A stretch of 64,000 nucleotides of DNA from the NCBI GenBank assembly GCA_943912265.1, contig CALTTS010000001.1, positions 1 through 64,000 of the forward strand, read 5' to 3'. Below are positions 37,249 to 45,601 of this stretch, piece after piece. The notes beneath the pieces are model-generated. The model was not told the origin of the DNA and did not search any database. It worked only from the letters and a program-made list of their open reading frames with translations. The first letter of the stretch is position 1, and each line of letters begins with the position of its first letter. Origin of the DNA: an uncultured Xanthomonas sp. (GTDB lineage: Bacteria; Pseudomonadota; Gammaproteobacteria; Xanthomonadales; Xanthomonadaceae). The translations under genes were made by a program, and so were the position numbers.

Positions 37249-38962
37249 CCGGCAGTGCCACGGGCTGCCCGCCGGAATAGGTGGCCCATGCCGGCGTGCG
37301 CACGATGTTGCCGAAACCGTCCAGCCGCAGCGTGCCGGTGGCGCCGCGCACCTGACCGTCGGCGTCCAGTGCCAGCTTGGGCAGGTAGGCGCTGATCAGC
37401 CAGGCGTCGTGGCCGAAGGCGAACAGTCGCGCCGCGCCGCCGCGCGTGGTGGGCAGGTCGTTGGCCACCGCGCTGCCGGGCGAGGGCAGGCCCGGCAGGC
37501 CGTGCAGGCTCCAGCGCTCGGTGGGGAAGGCGATGCCGTCCAGCGCGGCGTCCTGCTCGCGCTTGCCGGTGCCGCCGGCCAGCTGCGAGGTGCCCACGCG
37601 CGTTGCGCCGCCGAGGCCGGCCAGTGCCAGTTGCGGCATCAAGCCTTGGGCCTGGGCGCCGCGCACGGCGAGGAATACCGCATCGGCGCCGGCTTGCGCG
37701 GCGGCCTGCAGCGGCGATGCCAGCGGCGAAACGGTATCGCCGGCATCGAGGGTGGCCAGCACCTTGCCGCCACGCTGGCGGAAACGTTCGCCAAAGGCCG
37801 CGACCGCGCGGCGGCCGGTGTCGTCGGCGCTGCCGATCACCAGCACGGCCTTGCGACCGCGCGCGAGCAGGAATTCGGCGGCGGCGGCACCTTCGTCTTC
37901 CGGTGCCAGCGAGAAATCCGCATCGCCGGGCGGCGGCGGGGTCTGGCCCCGGTTCAGCGCCAGCACCGGCACCGGCGAGTCCTTCTGGCGGAACAGCGCA
38001 TCCACTTCGTCGCGCCCGAGCGGGCCGACCACGTAATCGCTGCCGGCGGCCACGGCCTTGCGATACGCTGCCAGCGCACCGGCGGGGGTGCCGGCGGTGT
38101 CGTAGAACTGCAGCTCCGGTTTGGCGCGGCGTTCGGCGAAATACCCGGCCAGCAGGCCGTCGCGCACCGGCGCGGCGGCAGTGGCGAGGGTGCCGGACAA
38201 AGGCAGCAGCACCGCCAGCCTGGCCGGCGGGCGGTAGCCATCGGCCTGGGCCGGGGCGCGGCGGGAGAAGTTCCACTGGTCGGCGCGGGCGAACGGATGC
38301 GGCAGCGGCAGGCCGCGCGCGAGCAGGGCGCGGCCGGCAAACGCATACAGCGGGTCGCCTTCGGGCAGGGCCGTCGCATGCGCGGCCAGGGCGGCATTGT
38401 CCAATCCGGCCAGAACCTTGGCGATGGCGCGACGGTTGTCGTCGCGCTCCTTGCCTTGCAGGGTGGCGTCGGCCTGCGCGCGGCTGATTGCGGCCGACCA
38501 TGCATCGCCGCCGGCCTCCTGTGCTTGCGCGCGGGCCAGCAGCCAGCGCGTGCGCAGCGATTCGGGGATTTGCGCGGCGGGCGTGGTCAGCGAAGGCAGT
38601 GCGGTGGCGGCCCGGCCGTCGGCGATGGCCAGTTCGGCGACGAGCAGGTCGTGGCGCAGTTTCGACTCGCCGCTCAGGCGGCGCGGCTGCAGCTGGGCCA
38701 GCAGCGCGCGGGCGCGCGCATCGTCGCCGGCGTCGTGCCAGGCAAAGGCGGCATCGGCCTGCAGGTTGCCGCGTTGTGCGGCCGGCGCGGCAGCGGCGAG
38801 GGTTTCGAGCCGGGCGGCGGCATCCTTGGCCTTGCCTTGGTCGAGCAAGGCAAGAGCGGCGGCGTGTTCGGGCGCGGCGGGCGCCTGTGCGGTGGGGGCG
38901 GTGGCACAGCCGGCCAATGCGGCGGCAAGCAGGCAGACGGTGGACAGCCTCGTGGATCGCAT
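37238..38962 (-). CDS. lpoA: Penicillin-binding protein activator LpoA-like lipoprotein
   Basis: 574 aa. The lipoprotein signal ends in LAGC (about Cys 19). An Ala-rich helical TPR-like half (about 30-240) comes next. A periplasmic-binding-protein-like half starts near RLAVLLPLSGTLATAA, with VGPLGRDEVDALF and PVLALNRGQTPP. LpoA sits in the outer membrane and activates the synthase PBP1A through the cell wall. It is shorter than E. coli LpoA (about 680 aa), and length varies in the family. It is divergent from rsmI with only 83 bp between starts. Confidence 0.9.
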   Translation of the reverse strand: MRSTRLSTVCLLAAALAGCATAPTAQAPAAPEHAAALALLDQGKAKDAAARLETLAAAAPAAQRGNLQADAAFAWHDAGDDARARALLAQLQPRRLSGESKLRHDLLVAELAIADGRAATALPSLTTPAAQIPESLRTRWLLARAQAQEAGGDAWSAAISRAQADATLQGKERDDNRRAIAKVLAGLDNAALAAHATALPEGDPLYAFAGRALLARGLPLPHPFARADQWNFSRRAPAQADGYRPPARLAVLLPLSGTLATAAAPVRDGLLAGYFAERRAKPELQFYDTAGTPAGALAAYRKAVAAGSDYVVGPLGRDEVDALFRQKDSPVPVLALNRGQTPPPPGDADFSLAPEDEGAAAAEFLLARGRKAVLVIGSADDTGRRAVAAFGERFRQRGGKVLATLDAGDTVSPLASPLQAAAQAGADAVFLAVRGAQAQGLMPQLALAGLGGATRVGTSQLAGGTGKREQDAALDGIAFPTERWSLHGLPGLPSPGSAVANDLPTTRGGAARLFAFGHDAWLISAYLPKLALDADGQVRGATGTLRLDGFGNIVRTPAWATYSGGQPVALPDGR

Positions 38963-39005
38963 CGGTCTTCTCGGCGGAAGGTGCGGGGCACCGGAGGGAA
39001 AACGC

Positions 39006-39015
39006 TACGATTCTA
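39006..39015. promoter_or_regulatory. Overlapping divergent -10 elements (lpoA / rsmI)
   Basis: TACGAT on the plus strand (39006-39011) and TAGAAT on the minus strand (39010-39015) overlap by 2 bp. The spacing is plausible for rsmI (start 39046) and lpoA (start 38962). If both are used, the two polymerases exclude each other. -35 elements are weak. Confidence 0.4.
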
Positions 39016-39045
39016 CCCTTCCACCCCGTGAACACCCCGCCGCGC

Positions 39046-39885
39046 ATGTCCGGAACCCTGTACGTCGTCGCCACGCCCATCGGCAACCTCGCCGACCTTT
39101 CGCCGCGTGCGCAGGAGGTGCTGCGCGCCGCCGACGCGGTGTGCGCGGAAGACACCCGCCATACCCGCCAGCTGCTGTCCCACTTCGGCATCGAGCGGCC
39201 GCTGCTGGCGCTGCACGAGCACAACGAGGAGGCGATGGCGCAGCGCGTGGTCGCGCGCCTGGAGGCCGGCGAGACCCTGGCGCTGGTGTCCGACGCCGGC
39301 ACGCCGCTGGTGTCCGACCCGGGCTTCCGCGCGGTGCGCGCCGCGCGCGCGGCGGGCATCCGGGTCAGCCCGGTGCCGGGTCCGAGCGCGATCATCGCCG
39401 CGCTCAGCGTGGCCGGGCTGCCGAGCGACCGCTTCGCCTTCGAGGGCTTCCTGCCGGCCCGGCCGGCCGCGCGCCGCGAGCGCCTGCGGGCGCTGGCCGG
39501 CGAGCCGCGCACGCTGGTGTTCTACGAGGCCTCGCACCGCATCGCCGAATCGCTGGCCGACCTGGGCGAGGCCTTCGGCGGGCAGCGCCCGGCGGTGCTC
39601 GCGCGCGAGCTGACCAAGCTGTTCGAGACCGTGCTTGACGGCACGCTCGACGCACTGCTGGCCCGGGTCGAGGCCGATGCGGACCAGCGCAAGGGCGAGT
39701 TCGTGGTCGTGGTGCAGGGCGCCGGCGAGGACGCGGCGGCGAAGATCGCCGAGGGCCGCCGCGTGTACGCGCTGCTGGCCCCGCACCTGCCGCCCTCGAC
39801 CGCGGCCAGGCTGGCCGCCGAGATCACCGGCGCGCCGCGCAAGGCCTTGTACGGCACGCCGGGCGAAGCGCCGGACGCAGGCTGA
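39046..39885 (+). CDS. rsmI: 16S rRNA (cytidine-1402-2'-O)-methyltransferase RsmI
   Basis: 279 aa SAM-dependent enzyme of the tetrapyrrole-methylase fold that modifies C1402 in the ribosomal P site. LYVVATPIGNLADLSPRA at the N-terminus, AEDTRHTRQLLSHFGI, SDAGTPLVSDPGF and PVPGPSAIIAALSVAGL are diagnostic. FYEASHRI and ARELTKLFET follow. I chose ATG 39046 because homologues begin within a few residues of the first motif. Confidence 0.97.
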   Translation: MSGTLYVVATPIGNLADLSPRAQEVLRAADAVCAEDTRHTRQLLSHFGIERPLLALHEHNEEAMAQRVVARLEAGETLALVSDAGTPLVSDPGFRAVRAARAAGIRVSPVPGPSAIIAALSVAGLPSDRFAFEGFLPARPAARRERLRALAGEPRTLVFYEASHRIAESLADLGEAFGGQRPAVLARELTKLFETVLDGTLDALLARVEADADQRKGEFVVVVQGAGEDAAAKIAEGRRVYALLAPHLPPSTAARLAAEITGAPRKALYGTPGEAPDAG

Positions 39886-39903
39886 GCCGCGGCCGGCGCG
39901 GCT

Positions 39904-41459
39904 TCACTTGGCGGGGAAATCGGCCATCGCCACCGGCCGCCCCAGCAGCCAGCCCTGGCCGATCGCGCCGGGCGCGTGGGCGCGGACGAACTCGGCCTGG
40001 GCCTCGGTTTCGATGCCTTCGACCACCACCTCCACGTCCAGGTGCCGGATCATGTCGAAGATCGGCGCCACGATCGGCGGGCCGAGCGGCGAGGCGTCGA
40101 TGAAGCGGATGAACTGCTGGTCCAGCTTGAGCACGTCGATCGGCAGCGTGGTCAGGTAGGCGAGGTTGGAATGCTCGGTGCCGAAGTCGTCGATGCTGCA
40201 GCGGAAGCCCTTCTCGCGCAGTTCCTGCAGCGATTGCGCCAACGCGGCCGAGTCGGTGGTGGAGCGTTCGTTGAGTTTCAGCGCGATGCGATGGGGGTCG
40301 ATGCCCTGGGCCGCACATTGCGCCTCCAGGAAGGCGTGGAACGACGGGTCGGTGACGTCCGTGGCCCACACGTTGATGCTCAGGTGGAACGCGCTGGCGT
40401 CGCGCAGCCGCGCCCGCATTTCCCGCAACGAGGTGCGCACCACCTGGCGGGTCAGCTGCCCGCCCAGCTGCATGCGGGCGGACAGCGGGGCGAAGACGTT
40501 CGGCGATATCCATTCGCCGTCGCGGGTGTGTCAGCGGGCCAGCACTTCGGCCCCGACCAGGCTGCGGTCGGCGATCCGGCGCAGCGGCTGGTAATGCATG
40601 GTCAGGCCGTCGCGGGCGAGGGCGCGGCGCAGCTGCACCGGCAGCGAACGCCGGTAGCGCCGGTACAGCATCCGCGCCACGCCCGCGCCGCCGCCGACGA
40701 GGCCGCCGAGCAGGCACAGGCCCACGCTGGCGGGCAGGGACTGCTCGAGCAGGCTCGAGCGGCGCATGCGGGTGACCACGCACAGGTCGTAGTCGCGGCT
40801 GCACATCCGGGCGTGGCGCACCGATCCCAGGCCATAGTCGGCTTCGGCCGCGTCTTGCACCATGCGGTCGGTCTGGCCGAAGGTGCGGTAGCGGTGGCCG
40901 CCGTCGCGGGTCACCACCAGGGCGCCGATGTCCGGGTCGATGTGGGCATAGCTGTCGAAGGCGGTGGGCGAGGTGACGACGAAGGCATCGCCGAAGGCGG
41001 CGAAGTCGGCCACCAGGCGCGGTTCGGCCGGGTCGCGGATGGCGGTCCACCAGTGCATCCGGCCGTGGGTCAGGTTGGGCGGCGGCATCGGCCGGGGCGG
41101 GACGAACCGGCCCCAGGTGGCCGAACAGGTGATCGCGCCGTCGTGCAGCCGGTCCACGTCGCGCAGGAAGCGCGAGTTGAAGGCGACGATGCGCAGGTAG
41201 GCCAGGTCCTCGTCCGAACAGGCCGCCGTCCTGGCCATGCGCAGCTGCCCGAGGGTCAGGTGGGGGTGGCCGCCACGCTGTCGGCATGTTCGAGCAGGCG
41301 CTCGGTGAAGCCGGCCAGCCAGAGCCGGTCGCTGCGGACCTTCAGCGCCTGTCCGGCCAGCAGGGTCAGCAGCGCGCCGAGCAGCGCCAGCAGCAGCATC
41401 GGCAGGACATCCTTGCGCCGCCAGCGGGACTGGAACAGGGTGGCGGTTTCTATGTCCAA
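39904..41459 (-). pseudogene. CSS-motif EAL-domain c-di-GMP phosphodiesterase gene, doubly broken
   Basis: Read as one gene of about 518 codons, probably from TTG 41459. It has an N-terminal TM (LPMLLLALLGALLTLLAGQA), a periplasmic CSS-like sensor (AACSDEDL and ITCSATWG), a second TM (about 40675-40745), and a cytoplasmic EAL domain. There are two lesions. A one-base loss near 41259 stops the first frame at ATPT; one extra C restores TPTLTLGQLRMAR. An in-frame TGA (complement 40531-40533) follows EVLAR where a Trp is expected. EAL residues otherwise survive: EVLAR, LNER, DDFG, KLDQQF, EGIETE and GQGWLLGRP. An intact protein would degrade c-di-GMP. The fragments are unlikely to work because the first metal-binding Glu lies before the stop. 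Confidence 0.85.
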
Positions 41460-41589
41460 GGGGCTTCCCGTTGTCGGTGGAGGGACGCGGAGACGGCCGC
41501 CGCGCGGCCGGCTGGTCGCGCATTCCGGTTCGGTGCCAGGGAGCGCGGAACGGCGACGGTGCGCGGTGACGGCATGCGGCGCGGCGGCT

Positions 41590-42573
41590 TCAGGGCACCA
41601 GCACCGCGGCGCCGACCAGCCGGCCCTCGCGCAGGTCGGCCAGCGCCTGGTTGGCCTGTTCGAGCGGGTAGCGGGCGACGGTGGCGTGCAGCCCCAGCGT
41701 CGGCACCTGCGGCAGGAATTCCTCGGCATCCCGGCGGGTCAGGTTGGCCACCGAGACGATCTGCCGTTCCTCCCACAGGATTTCGTAGGGGAAGGACGGG
41801 ATGTCGCTCATGTGGATGCCGGCGCAGACCACGCGCCCGCCCCGGCGCAGCGAGCGCAGCGCCAGCGGCACCAGCTCGCCGACCGGAGCGAAGATCAGCG
41901 CCGCGTCGAGCGGCTCGGGCGAGGGCCGGTCGGACGGGCCGGCCGAGGCGGCGCCGAGCGACAGCGCGAACCGCTGCGCCGCGTCGTCGCCGGGGCGGGT
42001 GAAGGCGTGCACCTGCCGGCCCTGCTTCAGCGCGACCTGCAGGATCAGGTGGGCGGCGGCGCCGAAGCCGTACAGGCCCAGCCGCCTGCCGTCGCCGGCC
42101 ATGCCCAGCGCGCGCCAGCCGATCAGCCCGGCGCACAGCATCGGCGCGAACGCGGCATCATCGTCGCCTTCGGGCAGCGGATAGGTGTAATGCGCCTCGG
42201 CCACCGCCAGTTCGGCGAAGCCGCCGTTGCGGGTATAGCCGGTGAAACCGGGCGCGTCGCACAGGTTCTCGCGGTGTTCGGCGCAGTATTCGCAATGTCC
42301 GCAGGTGTGGCCGAGCCAGCCCACGCCGACGCGCTGGCCGATCTGCAAGCTGTCCACGCCGGGGCCAAGGGCCTGGACGTGGCCGACGATCTCGTGGCCG
42401 GGTACCAGCGGCAGGTGCGGGTGGTGCAGGTCGCCGTCGACCACGTGCAGGTCGGTGCGGCACACGCCGCAGGCCGCGACCCGGACCAGCACCTCGCCGG
42501 GGCCGGGCACGGGATCGGGCAGTTCGGTCGCCTGCAGCGGCCGGCCCTGTTCTCTGAGCAGCATCGCACGCAT
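41590..42573 (-). CDS. Zinc-dependent alcohol dehydrogenase family protein
   Basis: 327 aa medium-chain dehydrogenase/reductase. The catalytic zinc site is ACGVCRTDLH with GHEIVGHV. The structural zinc loop is CGHCEYCAEHRENLC (four Cys). The Rossmann segment GLYGFGAAAHL binds NAD(P). It resembles the AdhA/AdhP-type alcohol or aldehyde reductases, with the substrate not determinable. A TATACT lies 7 nt before the ATG on its strand, so its mRNA may be leaderless. It is divergent from rnpB. Confidence 0.9.
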   Translation of the reverse strand: MRAMLLREQGRPLQATELPDPVPGPGEVLVRVAACGVCRTDLHVVDGDLHHPHLPLVPGHEIVGHVQALGPGVDSLQIGQRVGVGWLGHTCGHCEYCAEHRENLCDAPGFTGYTRNGGFAELAVAEAHYTYPLPEGDDDAAFAPMLCAGLIGWRALGMAGDGRRLGLYGFGAAAHLILQVALKQGRQVHAFTRPGDDAAQRFALSLGAASAGPSDRPSPEPLDAALIFAPVGELVPLALRSLRRGGRVVCAGIHMSDIPSFPYEILWEERQIVSVANLTRRDAEEFLPQVPTLGLHATVARYPLEQANQALADLREGRLVGAAVLVP

Positions 42574-42580
42574 GGACGAA

Positions 42581-42586
42581 AGTATA
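42581..42586 (-). promoter_or_regulatory. Candidate -10 giving a leaderless transcript of the dehydrogenase gene
   Basis: On the minus strand TATACT is followed by 7 nt and then the ATG, so transcription would begin at or next to the start codon. The -35 is poor. Confidence 0.4.
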
Positions 42587-42594
42587 GGCCCGCG

Positions 42595-42623
42595 CGGACA
42601 GCGGCGGGCCGGCGTGCGACAAT
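42595..42623 (+). promoter_or_regulatory. rnpB promoter
   Basis: CGGACA (-35, 42595-42600) and GACAAT (-10, 42618-42623) are separated by 17 nt. The expected start is near 42630, exactly where the RNase P RNA helix begins. Confidence 0.65.
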
Positions 42624-42630
42624 GGCCGCG

Positions 42631-42996
42631 GCGGAGTCGGCCGGACAGCCGCGTCATTCGCGAGAATGCCGAGGAAAGTCCGGGCTCCACAGGGCACGGT
42701 GCCAGGTAACGCCTGGGCGGCGCGAGCCGACGGAAAGTGCAACAGAAAGATACCGCCGATGGCCGGGGCTTCTTCGGGAGGCCCGGATCAGGCAAGGGTG
42801 AAATGGTGCGGTAAGAGCGCACCGCGAGTCCGGCAACGGACCGGCACGGCAAACCCCACCGGGAGCAAGACCAAATAGGGACCTCATGGCGTGGCCCGCG
42901 TCGGGTCCGGGTAGGTTGCTCGAGCGTCGCGGTGACGCGGCGCCTAGAGGAATGGCTGTCCACGACAGAACCCGGCTTACAGGCCGGCTCCGCCCC
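42631..42996 (+). ncRNA. rnpB: RNase P RNA, bacterial type A
   Basis: Catalytic RNA that matures tRNA 5' ends. The ends pair (GCGGAG at 42631 with CTCCGC near 42993). Conserved blocks appear in order: GAGGAAAGTCCGGGCTCC, GTGCCAGGTAACGCCTGG, GTGCAACAGAAAGATACCGCC, GGTGCGGTAAGAGCGCACC, AGACCAAATAGG, GAATGGCTGTCCACGACA and ACAGAACCCGGCTTACAG. The P3 stem region is short compared with E. coli. The 3' end is followed by CCCCCTTTCC. Confidence 0.97.
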
Positions 42997-43019
42997 CTTT
43001 CCTTTTCACTCCGGCCGGC

Positions 43020-43793
43020 TCATCCCCGCGGGTCCGGGCCGAGCGTCAGGCGGCTTTCGCCGAGGAACGCGCCGTCCGCGCCGAAGCGCCGTTCGGCGAT
43101 CCAGCCGCGGCCGTCGTGGCCGATGGCGACCAGCGTGCCGGCGCGGGTGCCGTAGCGCGCATCGCGCAGGAACACCGGCGACAGGCGCCGTTCCAGCTCC
43201 AGGCCGACGCCGGTGTCGGGCAGCGCGTCGTCGGCGGCCACCTGTTCGTCGGCCAGCGCCCGCCACAGCGGCACCGGGTCGTCGGCCGGGCCGTCCAGCC
43301 AGCGTTCGAGTGCCGCTTCCAGCCGGCGCACTTTCGGCCACGGCGCGTCCGGCGCGCCGTTCGACAGCCCGTGCAGCCCCGGCGCCAGCAGCCTGCAGGC
43401 GGGCGGGTGGTTGCCGAGGAAGCCGCAGGCCTCGGCATCCGCGGCCAGCAGGTTGAACGGCGCGCGGACGGCGCCGTGCCGCGCCATCGCCGCGACGAAC
43501 GCCGCCGCGCCGAGGTCGCCCTCCAGGAAGGCCACCGGCAATCCGCCGCGCGACGGGCCGCCCGGCGCGGCATGCGGGTCGCGCACGTTGGTGACGGCCG
43601 CCAGCCGCCCGCGCGCGTCCACCGCCAGCCAGGTGCCGCCCGAACGCAGGTCGCGGCCGCCGCTCAGGCCATGGGCGCTGTCCGGCCAGCGCGCCAGCGC
43701 CGCGCTCGGACGGTCGTGGAATTCGTCGCGGTTGGCGGCCAGCAGCAGGCGCCAGCGCGGGTGGGATTTCCAGGCGAGGGCGATCAGGCACAT
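43020..43793 (-). CDS. NRDE (TANGO2-like) family protein
   Basis: 257 aa. MCLIALAWKSHPRW and AANRDEFHDRPSAA carry the NRDE signature. TWLAVDARGRLAAVTNVRDP and the later YGTRAGTLVAI are conserved family segments (Ntn-hydrolase-like fold, Cys2 exposed after Met removal). Eukaryotic TANGO2 affects lipid/heme metabolism, but the bacterial role is unknown. Convergent with rnpB, whose 3' end is 24 bp away. Confidence 0.88.
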   Translation of the reverse strand: MCLIALAWKSHPRWRLLLAANRDEFHDRPSAALARWPDSAHGLSGGRDLRSGGTWLAVDARGRLAAVTNVRDPHAAPGGPSRGGLPVAFLEGDLGAAAFVAAMARHGAVRAPFNLLAADAEACGFLGNHPPACRLLAPGLHGLSNGAPDAPWPKVRRLEAALERWLDGPADDPVPLWRALADEQVAADDALPDTGVGLELERRLSPVFLRDARYGTRAGTLVAIGHDGRGWIAERRFGADGAFLGESRLTLGPDPRG

Positions 43794-43891
43794 GCCGGCA
43801 TTGTCCGCCGCTTTGCGCAATCCGCGTGCGCGGAAAGGGCGTGCGCGCGGGCCGCCCTCACGGGGTCTGCACGAGCCTGAATCCTGGCCTG

Positions 43892-43908
43892 GTCTCAAAA
43901 TTTGAGAC
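43892..43908. repeat. Perfect 17-bp palindrome upstream of dcw
   Basis: GTCTCAAA-A-TTTGAGAC, two perfect 8-bp halves around a central A. It lies 99 nt before the NRDE gene and about 200 nt before mraZ. It looks like a dimeric regulator operator, but I do not recognise the regulator. Confidence 0.75.
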
Positions 43909-43920
43909 GAAACAGCAACT

Positions 43921-43929
43921 TGTGGATAA
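43921..43929 (-). promoter_or_regulatory. Consensus DnaA box upstream of the dcw promoter
   Basis: The minus strand reads TTATCCACA, the full 9-mer consensus for DnaA. It lies about 70 nt before the mraZ -35. A single box is not an origin. It may let DnaA influence mraZ/dcw or the divergent NRDE gene, or be chance. Confidence 0.6.
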
Positions 43930-43999
43930 GCCTTGAACAATTCTCTAAAGATTGCCGCAAGCCATTGATGTGAATGGCGATTTCCCCCTCGGAAAATTG

Positions 44000-44027
44000 T
44001 TGACAACCCCAAGTGCCCTGCTAAGGT
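44000..44027 (+). promoter_or_regulatory. dcw (mra) promoter
   Basis: TTGACA (44000-44005, perfect -35) and TAAGGT (44022-44027) with a 16-nt spacer. The start would be near 44034, immediately before the MraZ boxes. It likely drives the whole mraZ-to-ftsZ run. Confidence 0.75.
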
Positions 44028-44036
44028 GGGCCTCAG

Positions 44037-44071
44037 TGGGAAAACCGGGTTTTTGGTGGTTTTCCGTGGTT
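44037..44071 (+). promoter_or_regulatory. MraZ operator: four repeats at 10-bp spacing
   Basis: TGGGA (44037), GGGTT (44047), TGGTT (44057) and TGGTT (44067) are spaced exactly 10 bp apart, one helical turn. This is the layout of the TGGGN repeats bound by MraZ, which autoregulates mraZ and the division cluster. It lies just downstream of the predicted start site. Confidence 0.75.
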
Positions 44072-44108
44072 CAATATCGATGCGGGCAATTCGGAGAGAG
44101 CAGGCACC

Positions 44109-44555
44109 GTGTTCCAGGGCGAGACGGCCATCACAGTGGACGACAAGGGGCGGATGGCCGTGCCGACGGCTTACCGCGACCTCGTCGCGCGCGTGTCCGG
44201 CAATCGTCTGGTGCTGGCCTACAACCCGTTCGAAGCCGACTGCCTCTGGCTGTACGCCAGCGCGGAATGGGAGCGGGTGCGCGACGACGTGATGGCGCGC
44301 CCCAATGCAAGCCGCGCCGTACGCCTGCTGCAGCAGAAGCTGGTGGGTGCCTCGGCCGTGCTCGAGCTGGACGGCCACGGCCGCATCAGCCTGCCGCCGA
44401 GCCACCGCGCCGCCGTCGGCATCGAGAAGAAGGCGGTGCTGCTGGGCATGGGCGGCAAGTTCGAATTGCGGAGCGAGCAGGTTCATCGCGAATGGTCGCG
44501 GCAGACGGTGTCTGACGACGACCTGAGCGATGGGTTGCTCGATCTGACGTTGTGA
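44109..44555 (+). CDS. mraZ: Transcriptional regulator MraZ
   Basis: 148 aa, two AbrB/MraZ-type repeats. The N-terminal half has FQGETAITVDDKGRMAVPTAYRD and the second has LVGASAVLELDGHGRISLPPSHR. It binds the 10-bp-spaced repeats ahead of its own gene and controls dcw transcription. The GTG start is family-typical (VFQG). First gene of the cluster. Confidence 0.97.
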   Translation: MFQGETAITVDDKGRMAVPTAYRDLVARVSGNRLVLAYNPFEADCLWLYASAEWERVRDDVMARPNASRAVRLLQQKLVGASAVLELDGHGRISLPPSHRAAVGIEKKAVLLGMGGKFELRSEQVHREWSRQTVSDDDLSDGLLDLTL

Positions 44556-44569
44556 CGCGGGGTGACCGG

Positions 44570-45601
44570 ATGCGCGAGACGGCGCAAACCGGCCCCCTTC
44601 CGGCGATGACGGTGCCGGCGCCCGACGCGCCGGCAGCGCACGTGCCGGTGCTGTACGCGCAGGTCATGGAAGGGCTGCAGGTGGTCGGAAACGGAAGGTA
44701 TCTGGATGGCACGTTCGGGCGCGGAGGCCATGCGCGCGGCGTGCTGGGACAACTGGGGCCGGGAGGCCGGCTGCTGCTGATGGACAAGGATCCCGAGGCG
44801 ATCGCCGAGGCCGGCCGCGGATTCGCGGCCGATGCCCGCGTCGCGGTCCGCCATGCCAGTTTCGCCACGCTCGGCCAGTGGAACGAAGCGCACGACCTGG
44901 ACGGCATCCTGTTCGACCTGGGCGTGTCCTCGCCGCAGCTGGACGTGGCCGCGCGCGGCTTTTCGTTCGGCAAGGACGGCCCGCTGGACATGCGCATGGA
45001 CCCCGAGTCCGGCGAGAGCGCGGCGCAGTGGCTGGCGCGCGCGGACGAAAAAGAGATCGCCGACGTGCTGTGGACCTACGGCGAGGAGAAGCTCAGCCGC
45101 CGCATCGCCCGCGCCATCGTCGCCCGCCGCGCCGAGCAGCCGCTGACCCGCACCGCGCAGCTGGCCGAGCTGATCGCCTCGGTGATGCCGCGCGGGAAAG
45201 ACAAGATCCACCCGGCCACGCGCAGCTTCCAGGCCATCCGCATCCACGTGAACCGCGAGCTGGCCGACCTGGAGGCCGGGCTCGACGCCGCGCTGGCCGC
45301 GCTGAAGCCCGGCGGGCGGCTGGCGGTGATCAGCTTCCACTCGCTGGAAGACCGCATCGTCAAGCAGTTCGTCGCCCGCCACGCCAAGGCGCCGCCGGCC
45401 AACCGCCGGCTGCCGGAGACCGAGGCCTTCGTGCCGGCGCTGCGCGCCGTCGGCGGCGCGATCAAGGCCGACGAGGCCGAGCTGGCCGCCAATCCGCGCG
45501 CCCGCAGCGCAGTGCTGCGCGTGGCCGAGAAGCTGGGCGACGCGGCGCGTCCTGCGGCCGCCGACGAACGCCCGGGCGCCATGCGCGGGGGCCGGGCATG
45601 A
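44570..45601 (+). CDS. rsmH: 16S rRNA (cytosine-1402-N4)-methyltransferase RsmH
   Basis: About 343 aa SAM-dependent enzyme (formerly MraW) acting on the same nucleotide as RsmI. HVPVLYAQVMEGL, DGTFGRGGHARGVL (SAM loop), LFDLGVSSPQLDVAARGFSF and LDMRMDP are conserved. RSFQAIRIHVNREL and VISFHSLEDRIVK follow. ATG 44570 is preceded by GGGGTGA at good spacing; the alternative GTG 44552 overlaps the mraZ stop but lacks a site. Both halves of C1402 modification (rsmI, rsmH) are in this window. Confidence 0.96.
   Translation: MRETAQTGPLPAMTVPAPDAPAAHVPVLYAQVMEGLQVVGNGRYLDGTFGRGGHARGVLGQLGPGGRLLLMDKDPEAIAEAGRGFAADARVAVRHASFATLGQWNEAHDLDGILFDLGVSSPQLDVAARGFSFGKDGPLDMRMDPESGESAAQWLARADEKEIADVLWTYGEEKLSRRIARAIVARRAEQPLTRTAQLAELIASVMPRGKDKIHPATRSFQAIRIHVNRELADLEAGLDAALAALKPGGRLAVISFHSLEDRIVKQFVARHAKAPPANRRLPETEAFVPALRAVGGAIKADEAELAANPRARSAVLRVAEKLGDAARPAAADERPGAMRGGRA

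Noticed and set aside
40531..40533. TGA as a selenocysteine or programmed readthrough codon in the EAL gene
   Set aside because: EAL domains have a Trp there, no SECIS-like hairpin was noticed, and the same gene has a frameshift, so decay or error is simpler.
43921..43929. Replication origin at the DnaA box
   Set aside because: Only one consensus box was seen, with no AT-rich unwinding region and no dnaA/dnaN nearby.
44552..44569. GTG 44552 as the rsmH start
   Set aside because: It overlaps the mraZ stop attractively but has no ribosome-binding site, while ATG 44570 has GGGGTGA; left as an alternative.
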